DNA of 10,948 bases from positions 1-10,948 of the forward strand of contig CAMGGF010000026.1 in assembly GCA_946055445.1 (NCBI GenBank), read 5' to 3'. The position numbers and the translations under genes are program-made. Shown here one piece after another: positions 1 through 6,042 of the stretch (within the stretch, counting starts at the first letter, position 1; each line of letters begins with the position of its first letter). Below the pieces are notes generated by a model that did not search any database, was not told the origin of the DNA, and saw only the letters and a program-made list of their open reading frames with translations. This DNA comes from an uncultured Ruminococcus sp. (lineage in GTDB: Bacteria; Bacillota; Clostridia; Oscillospirales; Acutalibacteraceae).

Positions 1-384
1 CTTCGTGACCGCTTAATCGACGGGCTTTTGAAAATTGACAGCAGCCGCTTAAACGGCGACCGCGAACAGCGTTTGCCCGGCAATGTGAATATCAGTTTCG
101 AGGGCGTTGAGGGTGAATCGCTTTTGCTGTATCTCGATATGAAAGGGATTTCTGCTTCGTCCGGTTCTGCTTGCACTTCGGGCTCTTTGGACCCGAGCCA
201 TGTGTTGCTTGCCATTGGGCTTCCGCACGAGGTTGCGCACGGCTCTTTGCGGCTGTCGCTTTGCGAAAATAACACAGAGGAAGAAATTGACTATATTATT
301 TCCTGCGTGCCCGAAATCATTGAACGGTTGCGCAGTATGTCTCCGCTGTGGGAGAGAATTCAAAAGGAAAGAGGTCTTGCATAA
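1..384 (+). CDS. nifS: Cysteine desulfurase, NifS/IscS family (3' part only)
   Basis: The reading frame is open from the first base, so the gene starts upstream of the window and only the last 127 codons are present. Family role: a PLP enzyme that takes sulfur from cysteine as a persulfide and hands it to Fe-S scaffolds and thiolation enzymes. The fragment holds the C-terminal domain with the active-site loop SSGSACTSGSLDPSHVL; the catalytic cysteine codon is at 172-174. The short form of this loop and the SLDPSHVL segment fit the NifS-like enzymes of Clostridia. The PLP lysine would lie upstream and cannot be seen. The stop codon overlaps the nifU start (TAATG), so the two are translationally coupled. 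NifS rather than the SufS branch is favoured by the NifU partner. Confidence 0.93.
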   Translation, partial: LRDRLIDGLLKIDSSRLNGDREQRLPGNVNISFEGVEGESLLLYLDMKGISASSGSACTSGSLDPSHVLLAIGLPHEVAHGSLRLSLCENNTEEEIDYIISCVPEIIERLRSMSPLWERIQKERGLA

Positions 385-818
385 TGGAATACAGCGAGAA
401 AGTGATGGAACATTTCGCCACACCGCACAATGTCGGCAAAATTGAGGACGCGGACGGCATCGGTGAGGTCGGCAATGCGAAATGTGGCGATATTATGAAA
501 ATGTATATTAAGGTGCAGGACGGCATTATCACCGATGTGAAGTTCAACACCTACGGTTGTGCGTCGGCGATTGCAACCAGTTCTATGGCGACGGATATGA
601 TTAAAGGCAAGCCGATTGAGGACGCACTCAAACTCACCAACCAAGCGGTTGTCGAGGCGCTTGACGGTCTGCCGGCGGTGAAAATTCACTGCTCTGTGCT
701 CGCCGAAGAGGCAATTAAAGCCGCAGTCAAGGATTATTATGACAAAAACGGGATTTCGTATGACCCTGCGCTGTTTCAAGAGGACAGTTGCCATTACGAC
801 CATCACCACGCGGAATAA
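384..818 (+). CDS. nifU: NifU/IscU-type Fe-S cluster assembly scaffold
   Basis: A 144-residue protein of NifU N-terminal/IscU type: it builds a labile Fe-S cluster from NifS sulfur and passes it to apoproteins in the cytoplasm. Three cluster-binding cysteines are visible in their family contexts: GNAKCGD (C34, with D36), YGCASAIATSS (C59) and HCSVLAEEAI (C103). The length fits a single IscU-like domain; the C-terminal Nfu and ferredoxin domains of classical nitrogenase NifU are absent, so this is a housekeeping scaffold. The ATG at 384 is preferred over the in-frame GTG at 348 because protein homology begins at MEYSEKVMEHF and an AAGGAAAGAGG ribosome site lies just upstream. It shares a base with the nifS stop. 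The C-terminus carries an extra cysteine and a histidine cluster (CHYDHHHAE). Confidence 0.95.
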   Translation: MEYSEKVMEHFATPHNVGKIEDADGIGEVGNAKCGDIMKMYIKVQDGIITDVKFNTYGCASAIATSSMATDMIKGKPIEDALKLTNQAVVEALDGLPAVKIHCSVLAEEAIKAAVKDYYDKNGISYDPALFQEDSCHYDHHHAE

Positions 819-831
819 TTCCCCCAAAATT

Positions 832-872
832 AAGCCGACAGCCCCCATATGTGCTGTCGGCTTTTCTTTTTT
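832..872 (+). terminator. Rho-independent terminator of nifS-nifU
   Basis: An 11-bp perfect stem (832-842 with 853-863, AAGCCGACAGC) has a 10-base loop and is followed by a T-rich run. It begins 13 bases after the nifU stop, so the nifSU unit ends here. Confidence 0.93.
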
Positions 873-921
873 ACGAAAAACAAAACATAGCAAAAAAAGT
901 CGAGAGATAAAAAAAGACTCC

Positions 922-930
922 TGTTATACT
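922..930 (+). promoter_or_regulatory. Extended -10 promoter of the AraC-type gene
   Basis: TG-T-TATACT is an extended -10 element placed 23 bases before the ATG of the regulator. No good -35 box is seen at 17-bp spacing (GAGAGA), which an extended -10 can tolerate and which would suit an activator-dependent promoter. Two A7-G tracts, at 892-899 and 909-916, lie just upstream in direct repeat. Confidence 0.55.
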
Positions 931-953
931 CTGTGTTGTAAGGCGGTGCGGGA

Positions 954-1850
954 ATGAACGAGCAAATTGAAGCGGTGCAAAAAATGCAGGATTATATTGA
1001 AACGCATTTAGACACGGAAATCACTTTGGCAGATTTGTCACGCGTGTCGCTGTTTTCGCCGTGGTATGCGTATCGGCTGTTTCGGGCGCACACGGGGCTG
1101 ACGCCTGCGGAATATATCCGCAGATTGCGGCTTGCAAAGTCAGCCAAACGGTTAAAATCGGAACACTGCCGTGTGATTGATGCGGCGCTCGATACGGGTT
1201 TTTCGAGTGTAGACGGATTTCAGCGTGCGTTTTTCAAAGAATTCGGCTGTAACCCTGCACAGTACGCCCGCGAAAAAATGCCGATTCCGCTTTTCGTGCC
1301 TTACGGTGTCAAATTCAGAGCGTTAAAAAAGGAGGCAAAAACAATGGAAAATGTGCAAAGCGTATTCGTGCAACTGCAAAGAAAGCCCGCGCGCAAAGTG
1401 ATTGTCAAACGCGGCGTCGCGGCAGAGGACTATTTTGCGTATTGCGAAGAAGTCGGCTGTGATGTGTGGGGGTTACTTACGAGTATGGACTCCCTGTGCG
1501 GCGAGCCTGTATGCCTGTGGTTGCCGAAACCGTACAAAACCCCGAATACTTCCACTTATGTGCAGGGTGTCGAGGTGGATTGCGCTTACAACGGCATAAT
1601 ACCCGACGGGTTTGATGTGATCACTTTGCCCGAAGCGGAATATTTGGTGTTTCAGGGTGAGCCGTTCTCGGAAGAATCCTACTGCGATGCGATTGACGCG
1701 GTGCAAAGCGCGATGCAAAAATACGACCCCGCGCTGATAGGCTACCGCTGGGACGACGAAAATCCGCGTATGCAGTTGGAGCCGCGCGGTGAACGCGGAT
1801 ACATCGAACTGCGCGCCGTCCGCCCGTTGGAAAAGAAAAACGAGAAGTAA
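954..1850 (+). CDS. AraC-family regulator with C-terminal GyrI-like effector-binding domain
   Basis: A 298-residue protein in the Rob/MarA-like layout. Residues 1-107 are a double helix-turn-helix AraC DNA-binding domain with the signature region GFSSVDGFQRAFFKEFGCNP at 82-101. A linker spans about 108-135. Residues 136-292 match the GyrI-like/AraC effector-binding fold, with the motifs ARKVIVKRG, YCEEVGCDVWGLL, STYVQGVEV, LVFQGEP and GYIELRAV. Proteins of this layout are often activators that sense small, often cationic or toxic, molecules; the ligand and targets here are unknown. It is transcribed alone, with its own promoter and terminator, and no obvious target gene lies beside it. The only ribosome site before the ATG is a modest AAGGCGG (940-946). 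A much stronger one lies inside the gene before Met131 (see separate entry). Confidence 0.92.
   Translation: MNEQIEAVQKMQDYIETHLDTEITLADLSRVSLFSPWYAYRLFRAHTGLTPAEYIRRLRLAKSAKRLKSEHCRVIDAALDTGFSSVDGFQRAFFKEFGCNPAQYAREKMPIPLFVPYGVKFRALKKEAKTMENVQSVFVQLQRKPARKVIVKRGVAAEDYFAYCEEVGCDVWGLLTSMDSLCGEPVCLWLPKPYKTPNTSTYVQGVEVDCAYNGIIPDGFDVITLPEAEYLVFQGEPFSEESYCDAIDAVQSAMQKYDPALIGYRWDDENPRMQLEPRGERGYIELRAVRPLEKKNEK
1325..1346 (+). promoter_or_regulatory. Strong internal ribosome binding site and in-frame ATG inside the AraC-type gene
   Basis: AAAAAAGGAGG (1325-1335) is followed, after 8 bases, by ATG at 1344-1346. The ATG is in frame (Met131) and sits in the linker between the DNA-binding and effector-binding domains. 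Starting there would give a 168-residue free effector-binding protein ending at 1850. The match and spacing are better than those of the gene's own start. Use in the cell is an inference. Confidence 0.5.
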
Positions 1851-1871
1851 CAAAAACAGGACAGGCAAAAA

Positions 1872-1915
1872 ACACCCGCACAGAGTTTCAACTCTGTGCG
1901 GGTGTCCTTTTCTTA
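1872..1915 (+). terminator. Terminator of the AraC-type gene, possibly bidirectional
   Basis: A perfect 15-bp stem (1872-1886 with 1891-1905, ACACCCGCACAGAGT) with a 4-base loop is followed by CCTTTTCTT. On the other strand the same hairpin is followed by six T residues, so it may also stop transcription coming from the reverse-strand gene at 2073-3503. Confidence 0.92.
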
Positions 1916-1932
1916 CAGAGAAAATTGTGAAG

Positions 1933-1952
1933 GGAACGGTCTAGACCGTTCC
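1933..1952. repeat. 20-bp perfect palindrome
   Basis: GGAACGGTCTAGACCGTTCC reads identically on both strands with no spacer. It lies between the AraC terminator and the larger palindromic repeat. With no loop it is a poor terminator; it may be a protein-binding dyad, a recombination site, or part of a composite intergenic repeat with its neighbour. Confidence 0.7.
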
Positions 1953-1964
1953 GTAAATGCAAAC

Positions 1965-2049
1965 ATTGTCATTCTGAACGAAGTGAAGAATCTCAACAAA
2001 TCAACTATCTCAAACAGAGATTCTTCGGCTGTCGCCTCAGAATGACAAT
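1965..2049. repeat. 85-bp palindromic intergenic repeat (REP/MITE-like)
   Basis: The outer arms ATTGTCATTCTGA (1965-1977) and TCAGAATGACAAT (2037-2049) are perfect 13-bp inverted copies. The inner arms GAAGAATCTC (1985-1994) and GAGATTCTTC (2017-2026) form a second 10-bp perfect pair, around a 22-base A/T-rich centre. The GTCATTCTGA...GAAGAATCTC pattern resembles a repeat seen in many copies in unrelated bacterial genomes (from memory, not searched). Its transcript would fold into a long hairpin. It lies just past the stop of the reverse-strand gene. Translating it gives only a spurious ORF. Confidence 0.8.
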
Positions 2050-2072
2050 TGTATTGCTGTGCGAAACGATTT

Positions 2073-3503
2073 CTATTCCCCCGCAACGCTTTCTGTTTCA
2101 TCGGGCAATTCTTCCTTCGGGTCGCCGGTGGTTACCGCCTGTTGCGTTTCGCCCGCATTGCAACGCTCGACAATCGCAAACAGCATTGTCACAATTAAAA
2201 GGTAGGGAATCGGGCTGAAAATACCGGGGTTGACAAGCGACATCAACTCTAAACTTATGTAGGCGAGAAACACCGTCATATTAAACATAGTCGCTTTGCG
2301 CCACAACAGGAAAATGCGGCAGAAAAACTGATATACATATGCCACAATCCCGACCATACCGAAACTTGCGGCGATTTGAATCGGCTCGCAGTGATACCAC
2401 GCAATCGAGAAATCCGCGCCCGCGTACACATCGCGGTTCCCCATATACCCTATCCCTGTGCCGAATACGGGGTTGTTGAGAAAGTCCTCAATTCCGCGCT
2501 TATATTGGTAATAGCGCACCTCTTGCTGTTCGCCGATAAGCACGCCGTTAATGGCGGACAGAAGGCGGTCAAAGGTTGAGCCGAAAAACGAGAAAAATTC
2601 ACGCGAAAAGACCAATACCGCAAATAATAGACACAGGCAAACGACAATATAAGTTAAGCGGCGGCGTTTGTCATACAAAATGAACAGCACACAGCACATT
2701 GCCATTTCAATCGCGCCGAACACAAGCCCCCCGCGCGAACCTGTCAGCAGTATGCAGAAGAAGAACAGAAAGCCGAGCATAATGGAATAGGGCTTTTTGT
2801 TGCCACGCAAAAACGCAAACGGAATACACAGCATCAAAAAGGTGGAGTAGTTGTTGCGCCACTGCATAAACAACAGGTCGTGCGTTTCCAAAACCGTGTT
2901 GATGTGAATTAGGTAAAATGCAATGGTGACAAACGAGGCGAAACACCCTGAAAGCACCATAATTAAGGTGACTTTGTCCAGCAAAGAATACGCTTTGCGC
3001 ACGGTCAAGTGCGTGTAAAACAGCACATATAAAACCGCCATACCGAGTCCCAAACTCAATATGTAAAATATCGAAACACCGCTTAGGTATTCTTCCTTGG
3101 AAATAAACCCGACGCCGCCCAAAATGACCACGACGGATACAATCAACATCGGTACAAGCAGTTTGCCGCCGAATTCCGGCTTTTTGCCGTAGAAAATAAA
3201 ATGCAGTAAAACGCAAACAATCAAAACAATGCCCAACGGCACATACTGAATAAAAATGCTGAATGAATTGTAGCATTTTGCGGCAATCAGGCAAGTCAGC
3301 ATAAACGGCATAAAGGTGGCAAGCAAATCGTCGCAAACCACCAAAGTGAAGCCGATAATACAGGCGAATATCAAGACGCCCGTAACATTCCATTCAAATG
3401 TGGACAGCAATGCGGCGACCGAGCACAACAGCGCCATATACCGCCCGCTGATCATAAGTTCACGCAGTTTTAAAATGCGCGGGGAATTACGAAAGATATC
3501 CAT
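2073..3503 (-). CDS. O-antigen ligase/polymerase-like (Wzy/WaaL family) membrane protein
   Basis: A 476-residue integral membrane protein with about 10-12 hydrophobic segments from residue 22 to 446 and a hydrophilic acidic tail (about 448-476). Family role: joining or polymerising lipid-linked sugar units at the outer face of the membrane. Visible family marks are LLTGSRGG (252-259), the large loop with FLNNPVFGTGIGYMG (341-355), and WYHCEP around H371, the usual place of the loop histidine. The ATG at 3503 follows AAAGG at about 9 bases. It is the only gene on this strand, with no glycosyltransferase or flippase beside it, so its polymer (exopolysaccharide, teichoic-type or other) cannot be named. 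Family assignment is firm; substrate is open. Confidence 0.85.
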   Translation of the reverse strand: MDIFRNSPRILKLRELMISGRYMALLCSVAALLSTFEWNVTGVLIFACIIGFTLVVCDDLLATFMPFMLTCLIAAKCYNSFSIFIQYVPLGIVLIVCVLLHFIFYGKKPEFGGKLLVPMLIVSVVVILGGVGFISKEEYLSGVSIFYILSLGLGMAVLYVLFYTHLTVRKAYSLLDKVTLIMVLSGCFASFVTIAFYLIHINTVLETHDLLFMQWRNNYSTFLMLCIPFAFLRGNKKPYSIMLGFLFFFCILLTGSRGGLVFGAIEMAMCCVLFILYDKRRRLTYIVVCLCLLFAVLVFSREFFSFFGSTFDRLLSAINGVLIGEQQEVRYYQYKRGIEDFLNNPVFGTGIGYMGNRDVYAGADFSIAWYHCEPIQIAASFGMVGIVAYVYQFFCRIFLLWRKATMFNMTVFLAYISLELMSLVNPGIFSPIPYLLIVTMLFAIVERCNAGETQQAVTTGDPKEELPDETESVAGE

Positions 3504-3555
3504 AATAAAAACCTTTATATGTAAAAGTGTGGGAAAGTCCCAATCTCACACCTAT

Positions 3556-3583
3556 ATTATATATAGAATTTCTAAAAATACAA
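3556..3583 (-). promoter_or_regulatory. Promoter of the O-antigen ligase-like gene
   Basis: Read on the reverse strand: TTGTAT (3583-3578), a 16-bp spacer, then a consensus TATAAT (3561-3556), leaving a leader of about 45 bases before the ATG. The stretch is very A/T rich, so chance matches are possible. Confidence 0.55.
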
Positions 3584-3646
3584 TACTTGTAACAAATTTA
3601 TAATAATATTACATTTTTGTAAAGTTTTTGAATTGTGAAAATGCTC

Positions 3647-3675
3647 TTGATTTTTCAGCGCGAATTGCGTATGAT
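3647..3675 (+). promoter_or_regulatory. Promoter of nadA-mnmA
   Basis: TTGATT (3647-3652), a 17-bp spacer and TATGAT (3670-3675) form a good sigma-A-type promoter about 40 bases before the nadA start. A short dyad TTACA-N4-TGTAA (3609-3622) lies upstream of the -35 box, in the region shared with the divergent gene. Confidence 0.75.
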
Positions 3676-3700
3676 GAAAGGCAGAAAATAAAGTAATGGG

Positions 3701-3707
3701 TTAGGAG
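3701..3707 (+). promoter_or_regulatory. Ribosome binding site that fixes the nadA start
   Basis: TTAGGAG ends 8 bases before the GTG at 3716. The upstream in-frame GTG at 3707 overlaps this site and cannot be served by it, so 3716 is chosen. Confidence 0.8.
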
Positions 3708-3715
3708 TGTATTTT

Positions 3716-4630
3716 GTGACCGTACAGGAATTGCAGGCGGAAATTTTACGCCTGAAAAAAGAAAAAGATGTTTGCATTTTGGCGCACAGTTATGTGGCGC
3801 ACGAGATTTTGGAAATTGCCGATTTTACAGGTGACAGTTTTGCGCTTTCGCAAAAGGCGGCAACAGCACCGCAAAAAAATGTATTGATGGTCGGCGTGCG
3901 CTTTATGGCGGAAACGGTGAAAATTCTTTCGCCCGAAAAAACCGTATGGCTTGCGCATCCGGAAGCGGGTTGCCCGATGGCAGAGCAAATGGATAAAGAT
4001 ATGATTGAAGCGGTGAAAAAGATGTACCCCGATTACACCGTGGTTGCCTACATCAACACTACCGCCGCGCTCAAAACCGTTTGCGATGTGTGTGTAACCT
4101 CTTCTTCGGCGGTGAAAATTGTCAAACAGTTGGAAAACAAAAATATTTTGTTTATTCCCGACTGTAACCTCGGCGCGTATGTGCAACAGCAGGTGCCCGA
4201 AAAGAATATCAAACTGTTACAGGGCGGCTGTCCCATTCACGCGGCTGTCAATGAAAAAGAAGCCGTCGCGGCAAAAGAAAAATACCCGAACGCCGAACTC
4301 CTTGTGCACCCCGAGTGCACACCCGATGTGGTGCGCCACGCGGATTTTGTCGGCTCGACTTCGGCAATTATGGATTATGCGAAAAAAAGCGACAGCAAAG
4401 CGTTTATCATCGGTACGGAATTGAGCATTGCCGAGCATTTGCAGTATGAATGCCCCGACAAGATTTTCCACTATCTTTCGCAGAAACTCATTTGCAAAAA
4501 TATGAAAATGTCCACACTGCCCGATGTATACAATGTCCTTTTGGGGCGCGGCGGGGTGGAAATCACGCTGGACGCGGACACCATAGTAAAAGCGCGCAAA
4601 TGTATTGATGAAATGTTGCGCCTCGGCTGA
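3716..4630 (+). CDS. nadA: Quinolinate synthase A
   Basis: A 304-residue enzyme that condenses iminoaspartate with dihydroxyacetone phosphate to quinolinate in de novo NAD synthesis. Family motifs: ILAHSYVAHEILEIADFTGDS (21-41, a variant of the AHNYQ segment), VGVRFMAETVKILSP (59-73), EAGC (C86), YINTTAALK...CVTSSSAV, FIPDCNLG, GGCPIH (C172), HPEC (C201), GTELSIAEHL and CKNMKMSTL (C260). By spacing, C86, C172 and C260 are the [4Fe-4S] ligands, as in the single-cluster enzymes of about 300 residues. The start is GTG. The usual partners nadB and nadC are not in the window; mnmA follows after 15 bases and is probably cotranscribed. The cluster makes it a client of NifS/NifU-type machinery. Confidence 0.95.
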   Translation: MTVQELQAEILRLKKEKDVCILAHSYVAHEILEIADFTGDSFALSQKAATAPQKNVLMVGVRFMAETVKILSPEKTVWLAHPEAGCPMAEQMDKDMIEAVKKMYPDYTVVAYINTTAALKTVCDVCVTSSSAVKIVKQLENKNILFIPDCNLGAYVQQQVPEKNIKLLQGGCPIHAAVNEKEAVAAKEKYPNAELLVHPECTPDVVRHADFVGSTSAIMDYAKKSDSKAFIIGTELSIAEHLQYECPDKIFHYLSQKLICKNMKMSTLPDVYNVLLGRGGVEITLDADTIVKARKCIDEMLRLG

Positions 4631-4645
4631 TAAAGGATTGTTTGT

Positions 4646-5719
4646 ATGGCAAATACGAAAAAAGTGATGGTGGCAATGAGCGGCGGCGTGGACAGTTCCG
4701 TGACCGCTTGCTTGTTGCAAAAACAGGGATACGATATTGTCGGCGCAACGATGAAACTGTTTCAAAACAGCGATGTAGATGTGCCGAAAGAGAAAGCCTG
4801 TTGTTCGTTGGACGATGTCGAGGACGCGCGCGCGGTTTGCGCGCGGCTCGGTGTGCCGCACTATGTGCTGAATATGACCGCTGACTTTGAAAAAGAGGTT
4901 ATGGAACGGTTTGTGCGCGCTTATGAGCAGGGGTTTACACCGAACCCGTGTATTGACTGCAACCGTTATATGAAGTTTGAACGCCTTTTGCATAAGGCGC
5001 TGACGCTGGAAATGGACTATGTTGCCACGGGGCATTATGCGCGCATCGAAAAGCAGGGTGACCGTTTGGTGCTGAAAAAGGCAAAAGATTTGCACAAAGA
5101 CCAAAGTTATGTGCTGTATTCTTTGACGCGAGAACAACTCACACATACGCTGTTTCCGCTTGGGGGGCTTACCAAGCCCGAGGTGCGCGAAATTGCCGCC
5201 GAAAACGGTTTCGTGAATGCGAATAAGCACGACAGCCAAGATATTTGCTTTGTGCCGAACGGCGATTATTTCTCTTTTATTGAAAAGTATACGGGCAAAA
5301 CCTATCCTGCGGGTGATTTTGTTGATTTGAACGGCAAGGTTTTGGGACAGCATAAAGGCATTATCCGTTACACCGTCGGGCAACGGCGCGGTTTGGGGCT
5401 GGCGCTGCCGGCGTCGATGTATGTCGTGCAAAAGGATTTGGAACAAAACCGCGTGGTGCTGGGCTTCAACGAGGATTTGTTTTCGAAGGAAGTATATGTG
5501 GAGGATATTAACTTGACCGCGTGCGACCGTTTGGATCGGCCGACGCGTTTGTATGCAAAAATCCGCTACAACCAAACCGAACAGCCTGCAACGGTTGTGC
5601 AAACGGACGAAACGCATTTGAAAATTGTGTTCGACGCGCCGCAACGCGCAGTGACGGCAGGGCAGGCAGCGGTCTTGTATGACGGTGATACGGTGGTCGG
5701 CGGCGGCACGATTGTGTAA
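4646..5719 (+). CDS. mnmA: tRNA-specific 2-thiouridylase MnmA
   Basis: A 357-residue cytoplasmic enzyme that activates U34 of the Lys, Glu and Gln tRNAs with ATP and inserts sulfur to give 2-thiouridine. Visible: the PP-loop MSGGVDSS (11-18), CCSLDDVEDARAV, TPNPCIDCNRYMKF with catalytic C102, ATGHYARI (127-134), KDQSYVLY, HDSQDICFVPNGDY with the second catalytic cysteine C201, and YTVGQRRGLGL (242-252), then the C-terminal beta-barrel. Length is normal and both catalytic cysteines are present. The start ATG follows AAAGGA by 8 bases. It lies 15 bases after nadA, so one operon. In Firmicutes its sulfur comes from a dedicated or general cysteine desulfurase; the nifS at the window edge is a candidate donor by inference. 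Confidence 0.97.
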   Translation: MANTKKVMVAMSGGVDSSVTACLLQKQGYDIVGATMKLFQNSDVDVPKEKACCSLDDVEDARAVCARLGVPHYVLNMTADFEKEVMERFVRAYEQGFTPNPCIDCNRYMKFERLLHKALTLEMDYVATGHYARIEKQGDRLVLKKAKDLHKDQSYVLYSLTREQLTHTLFPLGGLTKPEVREIAAENGFVNANKHDSQDICFVPNGDYFSFIEKYTGKTYPAGDFVDLNGKVLGQHKGIIRYTVGQRRGLGLALPASMYVVQKDLEQNRVVLGFNEDLFSKEVYVEDINLTACDRLDRPTRLYAKIRYNQTEQPATVVQTDETHLKIVFDAPQRAVTAGQAAVLYDGDTVVGGGTIV

Positions 5720-5791
5720 TCCAAAAATGAATATATATTCACCAAACATATAAAACAACAAAAAAACTGTTAATCAGTGCGATTTGTATAG

Positions 5792-5834
5792 CACCTGTAA
5801 TTTTCCGAATTGGAAATTACGGGTGTATTTTTTT
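5792..5834 (+). terminator. Terminator of nadA-mnmA
   Basis: CACCTGTAATTTTCC pairs with GGAAATTACGGGTG (one bulged T, one G-U pair) around a GAATT loop, and is followed by TATTTTTTT. It lies 72 bases after the mnmA stop. Confidence 0.85.
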
Positions 5835-5883
5835 GGGAAAAGACGAAAAAATCGACAATTTTGTTGTTAATATGCACAAAAAA

Positions 5884-5937
5884 CAATACATTGATTTGTG
5901 CGTTCTGTTTTATCCGATAAAAATGTATTGATAGAAC
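5884..5937. repeat. Nested inverted repeats upstream of the YczE-like gene
   Basis: CAATACATT (5884-5892) and AATGTATTG (5922-5930) are perfect 9-bp inverted copies. Inside and overlapping them is the dyad TTTTATC-C-GATAAAA (5908-5922), and GTTCT/AGAAC pair at 5902-5906 and 5933-5937. A further AGGTA-N5-TACCT dyad (5941-5955) abuts the putative -35 box. These arms could be operators or a folded leader; the region is A/T rich, so some are chance. The rest of 5720-6038 holds the terminator, promoter and leader listed separately. Confidence 0.4.
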
Positions 5938-5956
5938 AAAAGGTATGATTTACCTG

Positions 5957-5985
5957 TTGACTTTTTGCAGAGGAAATTGTAAACT
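5957..5985 (+). promoter_or_regulatory. Putative promoter of the YczE-like gene
   Basis: TTGACT (5957-5962), a 17-bp spacer and TAAACT (5980-5985) stand about 54 bases before the ATG at 6039. The match is good at both boxes. If used, transcription starts near 5992. Confidence 0.55.
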
Positions 5986-6042
5986 ATGACTAAACAAGCA
6001 AACAATTCTATGTGCATTTTCAACAAGGTAGGTTCTATATGA
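5986..6042 (+). CDS. Possible 18-residue leader ORF overlapping the YczE-like start
   Basis: ATG at 5986 opens MTKQANNSMCIFNKVGSI and stops at TGA 6040-6042, which overlaps the next ATG as ATGA, the usual sign of translational coupling. An AGAGGA lies 11 bases upstream. Against it: the best promoter would start transcription at about 5992, after this ATG, leaving only the internal ATG at 6010. No family is recognised. Confidence 0.25.
   Translation: MTKQANNSMCIFNKVGSI

Noticed and set aside
360..893. Reverse-strand frame of 177 codons over nifU
   Set aside because: Shadow of nifU; it would also run through the nifU terminator hairpin and has no recognisable domain.
1913..2101. Reverse-strand 62-codon frame
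   Set aside because: Its core is a translation of the palindromic repeat (CHSEATAEES...FFTSFRMT), a kind of spurious protein often seen in annotations.
2707..3393. Second reverse-strand frame (228 codons) inside the O-antigen ligase-like gene
   Set aside because: It is frame-shifted inside a clear membrane protein gene and its translation has no membrane pattern or motif.
3527..3551. Small hairpin (GGGA/TCCC with GTGT/ACAC outer arms) in the leader of the reverse-strand gene
   Set aside because: Only 4-bp arms with a six-base bulge, and the outer arm lies at or before the predicted transcript start; too weak to call.
3707..3715. Upstream GTG start for nadA
   Set aside because: It overlaps the GGAG ribosome site that correctly serves the GTG at 3716.
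4217..5761. Long open frame (514 codons) on the reverse strand across nadA and mnmA
   Set aside because: It is antisense to two well-recognised enzymes, has no ribosome site or family motifs, and its His/Arg/Phe-rich composition is typical of a shadow frame.
5866..5881. TTGTTAAT-ATGCACAA resembling a Rex-type operator
   Set aside because: Only 16 bases instead of the 18-base Rex layout, and the half-sites match at six of eight positions.
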